DNA of 22,337 nucleotides from Candidatus Hydrogenedens terephthalaticus JGI OTU-1 (lineage in GTDB: Bacteria > Hydrogenedentota > Hydrogenedentia > Hydrogenedentales > Hydrogenedentaceae), in NCBI GenBank assembly GCA_000493945.1, contig AWNW01000046.1, forward strand, positions 1 through 22,337. Direction: 5' to 3'. The position numbers and the translations under genes were made by a program. Every line of letters begins with the position of its first letter. Within the stretch, counting starts at the first letter, position 1. The notes beneath the pieces are model-generated. The model was given only the letters and a program-made list of their open reading frames with translations. It did not search any database and was not told the origin of the DNA. Positions 1 to 8,102 of this stretch are shown piece after piece.

Positions 1-960
1 ACCTGTCAGATGATAGCCCTCCAGACAACCGCTTTATATTTCCAGATAATAGCATTGGAGAACATAGAAAAAACTTTACAACTGCAATTAGATAATGCTA
101 ATAAACTAACAGAACAAATAAATGCATTTTACGAAGAAGAAATGCTTACTCAATCTCAAAAAGAACAGGTGTATTTATTAAAACAGTCAAGAGAAAGAGA
201 TTTGAAACAATGTCAACAAGAGATAGATACAGTAAAAGCCCAATTTAATACAGTATTGGGAATTTCACCCCTTCGAAAAATCAAATTATCAAAACAGATT
301 GATATTCCTATTCCCGCGAACAATATAGAAGAAATGATTTATACCGCATTAAAAAACCACCCGCGTATTTTAATAGAAGACCGTAAAGTGGAAATAAGTG
401 AAGATGAAATAAAACTTGCGATTACAAACTTTTTACCCTTGATAGGTGCATTTTCTCAATGGCAATATACATCCAATTCTTATACATTATATTCTCAATC
501 TGTGCTATCAGGATTACATGGGGTATTAACACTATTTAATGGCTTTGCAAATATACAACAGTATCGAATAGCAAGGGAAAAACGAGAAAAGGCATTTTTG
601 GAAAGAGAAGAGACTTCCTTATCTTTAATGGCTGGAGTAATTAGAGCCAAAGCCAATTGGGAGAAGACAAAAGAAGACCTTAAATTAGCGGAACAAGCCT
701 ACAATTATTATAAAGAAAAATATAGAGAAACTAATGAAAAGTGGAATGAAGGTATGGTTGCTGAAGTAGATATTGTAACAGCACAGAACGAATTAAGTAT
801 TGCAGAAATCAATCTTATTAACGCCAGAATTCAAGAACAGATAGCAATAGCCGTGTTATGGAATTCTACTGGAAAAACATATTTAGGAAGTTTAATCTAT
901 AACAAAAATGAAGAAGACAGTCATAATAAAAAGGAGAAGATTAAAGATGATGAAAAATAA
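1..960 (+). CDS. TolC-family outer membrane efflux protein (5' truncated by window)
   Basis: This is the C-terminal part (about 319 residues) of an outer-membrane factor that would form the trans-periplasmic channel of a tripartite efflux pump. The frame is open to base 1, so the ATG at 10 is probably internal and the true start lies outside the window. Long amphipathic helices rich in Lys, Glu and Gln dominate, as in the TolC alpha-barrel. A short segment reading ALKNHPRILIEDRKVE, followed by a LPLIGAF turn, resembles the start of the second TolC structural repeat. A second helical pair near the end contains the usual A.....L..A...L..A pattern. The stop overlaps the start of the adaptor gene by 14 bases (947-960), which implies translational coupling and one efflux operon. 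The family call is firm; the substrate is unknown. Confidence 0.85.
   Translation, partial: TCQMIALQTTALYFQIIALENIEKTLQLQLDNANKLTEQINAFYEEEMLTQSQKEQVYLLKQSRERDLKQCQQEIDTVKAQFNTVLGISPLRKIKLSKQIDIPIPANNIEEMIYTALKNHPRILIEDRKVEISEDEIKLAITNFLPLIGAFSQWQYTSNSYTLYSQSVLSGLHGVLTLFNGFANIQQYRIAREKREKAFLEREETSLSLMAGVIRAKANWEKTKEDLKLAEQAYNYYKEKYRETNEKWNEGMVAEVDIVTAQNELSIAEINLINARIQEQIAIAVLWNSTGKTYLGSLIYNKNEEDSHNKKEKIKDDEK
931..936 (+). promoter_or_regulatory. Ribosome binding site fixing the adaptor start
   Basis: AAGGAG lies 10 bases before the ATG at 947 and 13 before the one at 950. The longer reading from ATG 908 has no comparable site and would put 13 extra basic residues (KKTVIIKRRR...) before the signal peptide. 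I therefore prefer 947. Confidence 0.6.
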
Positions 961-2134
961 AAAAAAGGTTCTTTATAGATTATCTGTTATTACACTACTT
1001 TTTTTATTCCATATAAGTTGTGACAAACAGATTGTTTCGGCTGAAAAAGAAAATATTTCTGAAGAGGCTTTCCCTGTAAAAGTAGAAACTGTTCAAAAGA
1101 AACTGTTTAAAAAAACAATTGATATTCAGGGAACTATAGATTCAAAAGAACATGCTATTGTATCAGCACGAATTGATGGAGTGCTTACAGACCTATTTGT
1201 GGATGAAGGGGATACCGTTGTAGCAAATGAGACACCTCTGTTTCAGGTAGATAAATTAAAGGTAGAACAAGCGTATGAGATAGCAAAACAGGATTTGAAT
1301 GTTGCGAAATGTGCCATTCGTGAAGCCGATGCGAATTATGCCAACATGAAAGCACAATTTGATAAGGCACAAATAGACTACGAAAGATTTCAACGCCTTT
1401 TAGAGAAAAAGGCTGTATCAAAAGATACATTTGAACTTCAAGAAACAAGATACAAGGCTACAAAAGCAGGATTAGAGCATGCAGAAGCAGTTTGTCAGTT
1501 AGCAAATGAACAATTAAAGAAAGCAGAACATGCCGTTAAAATTGCCGAAAAAACACTTTCTGATTCCTTAGTCTATGCACCTATTTCAGGAAAAATAAGT
1601 TATAAATTTGCTGAAAAAAATGAATTTATAGGTGGAGGAAGACCTGTTGTAAAGATAGATAACCCTGAAGTATTAGAGGTCTCAGCATTTTTACCTGCAG
1701 AATATTATCCTTATATAAAAGAAAAAGAGACACAATTAGAATTGTATGTACAAGAAGACGAAATCGGCATACTCACGGTTAATTATAAAAGTCCCACAGT
1801 GTTACCTAATTTGCGAACCTTTGAAATAAAAGCCATTCTGGATAAAAAAGATGAAAAGATTGTTCCTGGGGTTATGGCTAAAATAAAAGTGCTGTTGGAA
1901 CAAAGAGAAAACATAGGTGTTCCAAAAGCCTGTGTTATAACACAAGGAAAGGAAAAGTATTTGTATAAGATTGTAGATGGAAAATCTGTAAAAGTATTAG
2001 TAAATACGGGTTTTGAAACAGATGGCTGGATAGAAATCACTGAAGGTGAAATAAACGAAGGAGATAAAGTTGTAAGCATGGGGCAATCGTTTATTAAAGA
2101 TGGTCAGACTGTGCAGGTGTTGGAGGAGAAATAA
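947..2134 (+). CDS. RND efflux periplasmic adaptor (membrane fusion protein), probable lipoprotein
   Basis: This is a HlyD/AcrA-type adaptor of about 395 residues that would bridge the inner-membrane pump and the TolC channel. The N terminus has a basic stretch (KNKKK), a hydrophobic core and a Cys at position 25 followed by Asp (FHISCDK). This looks like a lipoprotein signal, although His at -3 departs from the usual lipobox. If it is processed, Asp at +2 would favour inner-membrane retention by the enterobacterial rule. After it come the first lipoyl half (DGVLTDLFVDEGDTV), a long coiled-coil hairpin (about residues 95-185), the second lipoyl half (APISGKISYKF), a beta-barrel and a C-terminal membrane-proximal domain. 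The gene overlaps the TolC-like gene and ends 2 bases before the pump gene. The start at 947 rests on its ribosome site; an ATG at 908 is also in frame. Confidence 0.9.
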   Translation: MMKNKKKVLYRLSVITLLFLFHISCDKQIVSAEKENISEEAFPVKVETVQKKLFKKTIDIQGTIDSKEHAIVSARIDGVLTDLFVDEGDTVVANETPLFQVDKLKVEQAYEIAKQDLNVAKCAIREADANYANMKAQFDKAQIDYERFQRLLEKKAVSKDTFELQETRYKATKAGLEHAEAVCQLANEQLKKAEHAVKIAEKTLSDSLVYAPISGKISYKFAEKNEFIGGGRPVVKIDNPEVLEVSAFLPAEYYPYIKEKETQLELYVQEDEIGILTVNYKSPTVLPNLRTFEIKAILDKKDEKIVPGVMAKIKVLLEQRENIGVPKACVITQGKEKYLYKIVDGKSVKVLVNTGFETDGWIEITEGEINEGDKVVSMGQSFIKDGQTVQVLEEK

Positions 2135-2136
2135 AT

Positions 2137-5100
2137 ATGAATTTGATAGAACTATCTGTCCGACGACCTGTTGCAGTAACATGCTTATTTATTGGTCTTA
2201 CCTTTTTGGGAATAGAAGCCTATTATAGAATGGGCTTGGAATTTTTTCCTAAAGTAGATGTTCCTTATGTAACTGTTGTAACCGTATATCCCGGCGCAAG
2301 TCCTGAAGAAATTGAAACCGATATAGCACGACGAATTGAGGATGCCGTTTTTACCATAGATGGACTAAAACATGTTACTTCCAATTGTATGGAAAATGTT
2401 TGTCAAACCTTCCTTGAATTTCAACTTAGTGTAGATGTAGATGTTGCCGCGTATGATGTTCGTGAAAAATTAGACCTGATACAAAATGAATTTCCAGAAG
2501 GGACAGAAAAACCTAAAGTATTAAAATTTGATATAAATGCAGTCCCCATAATAGATTTAGCCCTCACAGGAGATATTCCAATAGATGAACTGTATGATTA
2601 CGCTGATAATCAATTGAAGGATAAGTTAACAACAATTGAGGGGGTTGCTAATGTTGAACTTATTGGTGGAGCAAAAAGGGAAGTTCATGTCCTATTAGAT
2701 AGAGATAAACTGGCTTCAAGAGGTTTGACTTCTTTAGATATTGTAGAAGCCATTCAAAAAGGGGTTCGACTAATTCCTTCAGGTAGAGTAAGAGAGGGAG
2801 AGACGGAATATTCTGTAAAATATGATGCAGAATACCACCAGATAGAACAGTTAGAAACTTTGCCTATAGTATCAAAAGAGGGTTCGAGATGTTATATTAA
2901 AGACATTGGTCGGGTAGTTTTTAGTTCTAAAGAAATAAGACAATCTGCATTTCTTAATGGAAAATCATGTATATATATTCGTATTGTAAAAAGGGCAGAT
3001 GCAAATACAGTAAGAGTTGTTGAAAATGTTCGTTCCGCTGTCAAAAACATTCAGCCTTCTCTGCCTGCGGGAATGGAACTGGTATGGGTAAATGATGAAG
3101 GAAGTTTTATTAAAGCAACTGTTGATAGCACGACAGGTGATATTATCCAGGGAATTATTCTTACAGCCCTAATACTTTTCTTCTTCCTGTATAATTTTCG
3201 GCTTACTTTTATTGTTGGTATCACAATGCCATTAACAATAGTTGTAGGACTTTTCTTTATTAGTCTTTTAGGTTACAGTTTAAATATAAGCACGCTTGTT
3301 TCATTAGGGCTGTCCGTGGGAATACTTGTTACAAACTCGATTGTAGTATTAGAGAGTATAATGACAGAATTTCAAAAAAGTCAGGAACCCAAAGAATCAG
3401 CAATTAAAGGTGCAAGTCGTGTTTTTACCGCTGTGCTGGCAAGTGCCGGAACGAATCTTGTAGTGTTATTTCCCATTGCTACTATGGGTTCTCAAATTGG
3501 TCTGTTCTTAGCACCCTTTGCATGGACAATGATTATAGTTACAGCCGTTTCATTATTCATATCATTTACAATGACACCCTTGCTCGCTTCTATTTTGTTA
3601 AAATCTACGAAAAAAAGAGGTATTATTTATAAGTTTGAACAAATATTTAATATGTTGTTAGATTTTATCAAAATGGGTTATGTAGGGACCTTAAAATTCT
3701 TTGAACATAGAAGATGGGCTTCTTTTTTGTTTACTTTAGGTGTTATTGTTATATTTATCCTTACTTTTAATCTAATTCAAAAGATAGGATTTGGATTTTT
3801 TGAGGAACCAGATAGAGGCACTCTTTTTATCAGGTTAGAATACCCCACACATTATAGTTTGAAAAATACAATAAAAAGAGTTAAAGAAGTAGAAGAAAAA
3901 GTAAAAGAGTTGCCTTATTTAAAGCATGTGCTTTCTTCTGTAGGTAAAATACAGGGGATAATGGGGCAAACATCGGAAGGTGTTTTTGTAGCACAGATAC
4001 TACTGGTCTTTAATGAGAAACCAGAACGCCCCGATATGCCTATTGATAAATTGAAAGATAAAGTAAGAAAATTGTTGGAAAATTATCCTGATTGTCAATA
4101 TAGAGTGGGAAGTCCGACTGCAATAGGTGGACAATCTATTCCTATTGAATTGGAAATTTTTGGGGAAGATAGAGAAGAAATCCAAAAAATAGTTAAGCGG
4201 TTAGAAACGCATGCAAAAAATTTAGATGGATTAAAGGATATTGATACAAGTATCCGTGTTGGTAGACCAGAATTGAAGATTTATCCAGACAAACCTTTGC
4301 TTTCGGATTTAAACTTTCCTCCTGTGGTTTTGGGTATGCTTCTTCGTGGAAATCTTGAAGGTATAACAGCAGGAGTATATAAACAGCAAGGAAGGAATTA
4401 TGATATTGTTGTTAAATTTGACGAAATAGAGGGTAAACAGCAGGTAGAAAATTTCTTATTACCCGGTGCCCCAGGGAAACCTATTAATTTAACAACTGTT
4501 GCAAAAATAGAAGAAAAAACAGCACCTGTAAATGTTTTAAGAAAAAACAAACGAAAAATAGAAAAGTTATTTACAGGACTTGCACCAAGAAAACCTTTAG
4601 GAACTGCCGTTGCAGAATTAACAGATGTGATAAAGAAATATGGAAACCTACCCCAGGGATATGATTATTATTTCTTTGGTGAAAATGAAGTTATGGTAGA
4701 AGCACAACAAGAATTCGCAAGAGCGGGTATTATTGCTATAATCCTGATTATTCTTGTATTAGCAGCCATTCTTGAATCTTTCAAACAACCATTTTTTATA
4801 TTAGTAACCTTACCTTTAGGATTAATAGGTGTTGTTTTATCTTTATACCTAACAGGTTATTCAATCTCAATGTTCGTTTTACTTAGCTTTGTTATGCTAT
4901 CCGGTATTGTAGTAAACAACGCCATTCTGATAATTGACAGACTTAATCAACTTGTGGCATCTGGTGTTTCAAGACATAAGGCTATGATACAATCCGCTGG
5001 AGAACAATTTAGACCTATACTTATGATTACACTCGCAGCAGTTGCAGGTATGGTTCCTATTGCTACAGGAAAAGGTTTGGGAAGTGAGATAAGAACAGAT

Positions 5101-5211
5101 TTAGGTATTGCAAGTATCGGCGGGATTGCTTTTAGCGGAATATTAACTTTAATTGTAATACCTGTTCTTTACGACTTATTTACTCGTGGAAAAATAGACA
5201 ATAACAAATAA
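2137..5211 (+). CDS. RND (HAE1/AcrB-like) efflux pump permease lacking canonical proton-relay residues
   Basis: This inner-membrane RND permease has 1,024 residues, full family length, with the usual two-fold layout: TM1 (about 11-30), a large periplasmic loop, TM2-6 (about 335-490), TM7 (about 530-550), a second periplasmic loop, and TM8-12 (about 862-1015). The N-terminal IELSVRRPVAV and YPGASPEEIE motifs are typical. GGAGG at 2122-2126 precedes the ATG, and the stop of the adaptor lies 2 bases upstream. The TM4 motif, normally VDDAIVV or VDNAIVV, reads VTNSIVVLES (T399, N400), so both positions equivalent to AcrB D407 and D408 lack a carboxylate. In TM10 the AcrB Lys940 position is Asn927 (VVNNAILIID). 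Arg959 in RFRPILM, near AcrB Arg971, is kept. Function as an exporter is inferred from family and operon. How it is energised is open. Confidence 0.93.
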   Translation: MNLIELSVRRPVAVTCLFIGLTFLGIEAYYRMGLEFFPKVDVPYVTVVTVYPGASPEEIETDIARRIEDAVFTIDGLKHVTSNCMENVCQTFLEFQLSVDVDVAAYDVREKLDLIQNEFPEGTEKPKVLKFDINAVPIIDLALTGDIPIDELYDYADNQLKDKLTTIEGVANVELIGGAKREVHVLLDRDKLASRGLTSLDIVEAIQKGVRLIPSGRVREGETEYSVKYDAEYHQIEQLETLPIVSKEGSRCYIKDIGRVVFSSKEIRQSAFLNGKSCIYIRIVKRADANTVRVVENVRSAVKNIQPSLPAGMELVWVNDEGSFIKATVDSTTGDIIQGIILTALILFFFLYNFRLTFIVGITMPLTIVVGLFFISLLGYSLNISTLVSLGLSVGILVTNSIVVLESIMTEFQKSQEPKESAIKGASRVFTAVLASAGTNLVVLFPIATMGSQIGLFLAPFAWTMIIVTAVSLFISFTMTPLLASILLKSTKKRGIIYKFEQIFNMLLDFIKMGYVGTLKFFEHRRWASFLFTLGVIVIFILTFNLIQKIGFGFFEEPDRGTLFIRLEYPTHYSLKNTIKRVKEVEEKVKELPYLKHVLSSVGKIQGIMGQTSEGVFVAQILLVFNEKPERPDMPIDKLKDKVRKLLENYPDCQYRVGSPTAIGGQSIPIELEIFGEDREEIQKIVKRLETHAKNLDGLKDIDTSIRVGRPELKIYPDKPLLSDLNFPPVVLGMLLRGNLEGITAGVYKQQGRNYDIVVKFDEIEGKQQVENFLLPGAPGKPINLTTVAKIEEKTAPVNVLRKNKRKIEKLFTGLAPRKPLGTAVAELTDVIKKYGNLPQGYDYYFFGENEVMVEAQQEFARAGIIAIILIILVLAAILESFKQPFFILVTLPLGLIGVVLSLYLTGYSISMFVLLSFVMLSGIVVNNAILIIDRLNQLVASGVSRHKAMIQSAGEQFRPILMITLAAVAGMVPIATGKGLGSEIRTDLGIASIGGIAFSGILTLIVIPVLYDLFTRGKIDNNK

Positions 5212-5224
5212 AATTTATAATCTA

Positions 5225-6997
5225 ATGCTTTACATATTTACATTTGTATTCATTTCTCATTTACTTTTTGCTAATGCCAACGAGACTGGAAAAGATGAAT
5301 TACAATGGCTTACTTCAGATTCTTTAACAAAAAAGAAAATAATTACTACTTCTGATAAAGAAAAGATTTATGAATTGGAAGTGAGAAAATCTGATGAAGA
5401 AAATAAGTGGCATTATATCTTTTGTGATTTTCCAATAGGAGAGGGACAGTTTGTTCATGCTAACGCTCAAATGCGTTTAGTTTGGTGCGAAGATTCTATA
5501 GGAGGAGGACTTAGTATAAGTTTTATTGATAGTGAAAGGAGAAGGATAGAATATGTAGAAGAAAGACTTACCGAACCCACAAGAGATTATATTCCTATAA
5601 AATTATATGCAAAGACACCTCCCAATACAAGAAAAGTAAGGGTATCAATATATATACACAATAAAGGAAAGATTGAAAGCACAGAACCGATTTTTTCACA
5701 TCTTCATATCAAAAATGCTTGTAGTGAGGATATAGTCCAATTAAATATTCGTAAAAAACCAATAGAGTATCGTTTGATTGGATTTGGTGCTGAAGATGAT
5801 GGAAGGTTTTATGATAAGAATAACTCGCAAGGTGGTGTTGATGAAGAAGCCATAAAAATTCGTAAAAATAGACTTAGCGAATTAAAACCTCACTGGGTTC
5901 GAACATTTATCTGGTTTAAAGATTGGAACCCTTTAGATGACGGGGAAACATTTACATTTGAAAGCGATGGAATGCAAAGTTTATGTAGGACTTTACAAGA
6001 ATATAAAGATTTGAATACAGATGTTAATATAACATGTGTTGATTGGGGGATAAAAGATACATGGGAAAACACAGAAAAAAGAGTAAAAACTATAATCGCA
6101 CTTTTGAATTACCTTATCAAAACAAAAAAATTTGACAATATAAAATATTTTACTTTAACAAATGAACCGAATTATTTCTTCAAGACAAATGAAAATAGAT
6201 TTAATAAATTTACTCAACTTCATAAGTTACTGAAGGAGGAATTTAGAAGAAAAAATATAAAACTTAAAATAATTGGCAGTGATGATGCAATGGGCACAGA
6301 TTGGTTTGATGCCTGTCTGAAAGATAAAGATTATAGCAATACAGTAAATTTATGGGCGTCCCATTTCTATTGGCATTTTAGCACATCATATTTTTCTAAT
6401 GAATTATTTAAAACTCGTTTAGAATTAGTAAAAAATAGCAAAATAAATAGTAAAAAACCTTTTGTTGTTACAGAATTTGGAATAACAGACCATAGGTTTC
6501 AACCCCCATCCATCAATCCTATTATGCAAGAATATGAGGGAGCACTTTATACATATTCAGCAATGATAGATGGGTTGAATCAAGGAGTATCAGGTTTTAG
6601 TATATGGTGTTTACAGGAAGTAAGGTATCCGGGTTCAAAAGAACCTATGAGGATAGGTTTATGGGGATATGCCGATAAAAATTGGCAATTATTTCCCATT
6701 TACCATGCCTTAAAAATTTTTACGAACAATACACAGCCGGGAGACAAAATTTACCCTATTATTACTACAAATCCTGTTTTCGTAAAAATTACAAAGGTTG
6801 GAGAAAAACTTTTCTGGGCAAATTTATCTAATAAACAACAAAAAATAGAGTTTAAAGATAAAAACAAACAAAAACATGTTTATATTTATGAAAACACAAA
6901 AGAAATGAGTAATATTCATTGTAAAACGATAAATACCAATGATAATATAATCTTCTTACCTGCACGAAGCTTTGGGGTTATTGATTTTAAAAATTAA
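5225..6997 (+). CDS. Secreted glycoside hydrolase, clan GH-A (family not assigned)
   Basis: This is a 590-residue exported protein. Residues 1-19 form a hydrophobic signal-like segment with no Lys or Arg before the core. Residues of about 25-165 look like an all-beta carbohydrate-binding or jelly-roll domain. Residues of about 180-500 form a (beta/alpha)8 barrel with the two signature carboxylates of clan GH-A: Glu314 in LTNEPN at the end of strand 4 (acid/base) and Glu417 in VVTEFGITD at the end of strand 7 (nucleophile). A small beta domain (about 515-590) closes the protein, as in GH30, GH39 and GH5 relatives. The start is the only ATG after an in-frame stop at 5195-5197. It has no clear Shine-Dalgarno and sits 13 bases after the pump gene, so it may be translated by coupling. 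The stop shares TTAA with the convergent peptidase gene. Substrate and GH family are not determined. Confidence 0.78.
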   Translation: MLYIFTFVFISHLLFANANETGKDELQWLTSDSLTKKKIITTSDKEKIYELEVRKSDEENKWHYIFCDFPIGEGQFVHANAQMRLVWCEDSIGGGLSISFIDSERRRIEYVEERLTEPTRDYIPIKLYAKTPPNTRKVRVSIYIHNKGKIESTEPIFSHLHIKNACSEDIVQLNIRKKPIEYRLIGFGAEDDGRFYDKNNSQGGVDEEAIKIRKNRLSELKPHWVRTFIWFKDWNPLDDGETFTFESDGMQSLCRTLQEYKDLNTDVNITCVDWGIKDTWENTEKRVKTIIALLNYLIKTKKFDNIKYFTLTNEPNYFFKTNENRFNKFTQLHKLLKEEFRRKNIKLKIIGSDDAMGTDWFDACLKDKDYSNTVNLWASHFYWHFSTSYFSNELFKTRLELVKNSKINSKKPFVVTEFGITDHRFQPPSINPIMQEYEGALYTYSAMIDGLNQGVSGFSIWCLQEVRYPGSKEPMRIGLWGYADKNWQLFPIYHALKIFTNNTQPGDKIYPIITTNPVFVKITKVGEKLFWANLSNKQQKIEFKDKNKQKHVYIYENTKEMSNIHCKTINTNDNIIFLPARSFGVIDFKN

Positions 6998-8085
6998 ACA
7001 GGAAGAACTATTAAGTCCTTATCTGAAGTTGTTAGTCGTTCGTATCCGTTCTTTGTAATTAAAACAGTATCTTCTATCCGAACCCCGCCTTTGTCAGGGA
7101 TATAAATACCGGGCTCTATCGTAATAATAAAACCTTCTTTTAACATAGAGGTACTATTTGTGTTTAATCGTGGAGGTTCATGAATTTCCATCCCAACTCC
7201 ATGTCCTAAGCCATGTCCAAAGTATGTTCCCATACCTTTTCCGGATATATAACTACGGGCTATACTATCAATTTCATTTGTATATTTATCCGGGCATAGA
7301 GCCGATAAAGCAGACAATTGAGCCGATAGGACTGTTTCATACATATCTATAAACCATATTCCGGGAACAGCACCATATACAAATGTTCGTGTCAAGTCGG
7401 AACAATAACCTTTATAAATACAACCACAATCAATTAAGACAATATCACCAATGGAGAGTTTTTTATCACCTGGTTTACCATGGGGTAAAGATGAATTTTT
7501 TCCAAATAAAACAATTGTATCAAAAGCCGAGCCATCCGCACCTTGTAACCGAAATTCATAATCTATCCGAGAGGCAATTTCCCGTTCTGTAACCCCCTCT
7601 TTAAGCAGATATATACAATTATATACGCTGGTTTCTGTTATTTTACATGCTTTTTGAATATTTTCTATTTCAAAACCTTCCTTGACCATTCGCAATTGAG
7701 AAAGATCGTCATTTATTCCAACAAGTTCAACTTTACAATTTTCTTTTAGTTTTTCCGCCAATTGTAAACTTATTTTTTCTGTATGAATAGCAATTTTCTG
7801 AATTTTTAGGGAATTAATTAAATGAAAAAGTTTATTTTCTAATTCTCCTGATACAATGACGACTGTAAAATTAAAAACTTCTTTTCCAACTTGTTCCTCG
7901 TAACGAAAATCCGTAAGGAAATAACTTTTTTCAAGTGTAATTAATAAGGCTGAAGTGGAACCTGTAAAACCTGAAAAATAACGATTATAAGTGGGACAAA
8001 GACTTATAAAAGCGTCGCAGTTGTATTGTTTTAGGATGTTTCTAATTTTATCACCTCGTTTTTTCAGGGAATAGACAATACTCAT
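6994..8085 (-). CDS. M24 family metallopeptidase (Xaa-Pro aminopeptidase/prolidase type)
   Basis: This cytoplasmic dinuclear metal peptidase of 363 residues has the usual length for bacterial PepQ/PepP-like proteins. It has an N-terminal creatinase-like domain (about 10-130) and a C-terminal pita-bread domain. All five metal ligands can be placed: Asp219 and Asp230 (IDCG...YCSDLTRTF), His291 in HGLGHGVG, Glu324 in TIEPGIY and Glu338 in RIED. His295 and His302 provide the usual extra histidines. It should remove N-terminal residues before proline or split X-Pro dipeptides. The gene starts 17 bases after the membrane polymerase/ligase gene and is the last of the minus-strand run. No functional link to glycan synthesis is obvious, so it may be a housekeeping passenger. 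The ribosome site is weak. Confidence 0.93.
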   Translation of the reverse strand: MSIVYSLKKRGDKIRNILKQYNCDAFISLCPTYNRYFSGFTGSTSALLITLEKSYFLTDFRYEEQVGKEVFNFTVVIVSGELENKLFHLINSLKIQKIAIHTEKISLQLAEKLKENCKVELVGINDDLSQLRMVKEGFEIENIQKACKITETSVYNCIYLLKEGVTEREIASRIDYEFRLQGADGSAFDTIVLFGKNSSLPHGKPGDKKLSIGDIVLIDCGCIYKGYCSDLTRTFVYGAVPGIWFIDMYETVLSAQLSALSALCPDKYTNEIDSIARSYISGKGMGTYFGHGLGHGVGMEIHEPPRLNTNSTSMLKEGFIITIEPGIYIPDKGGVRIEDTVLITKNGYERLTTSDKDLIVLPV

Positions 8086-8102
8086 CTTAACATTTCCGTT
8101 TT

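Noticed and set aside
10..12. ATG at 10 as the start of the TolC-like gene
   Set aside because: The frame is open to base 1 and the protein would lack its signal peptide and the first helical repeat. It is an internal Met of a truncated gene.
6994..8085. M24 peptidase as a processing partner of the radical SAM enzyme (peptide maturation system)
   Set aside because: No small precursor peptide gene was found in the run, and the peptidase has the motifs of a housekeeping Xaa-Pro enzyme. Kept only as an operon neighbour.
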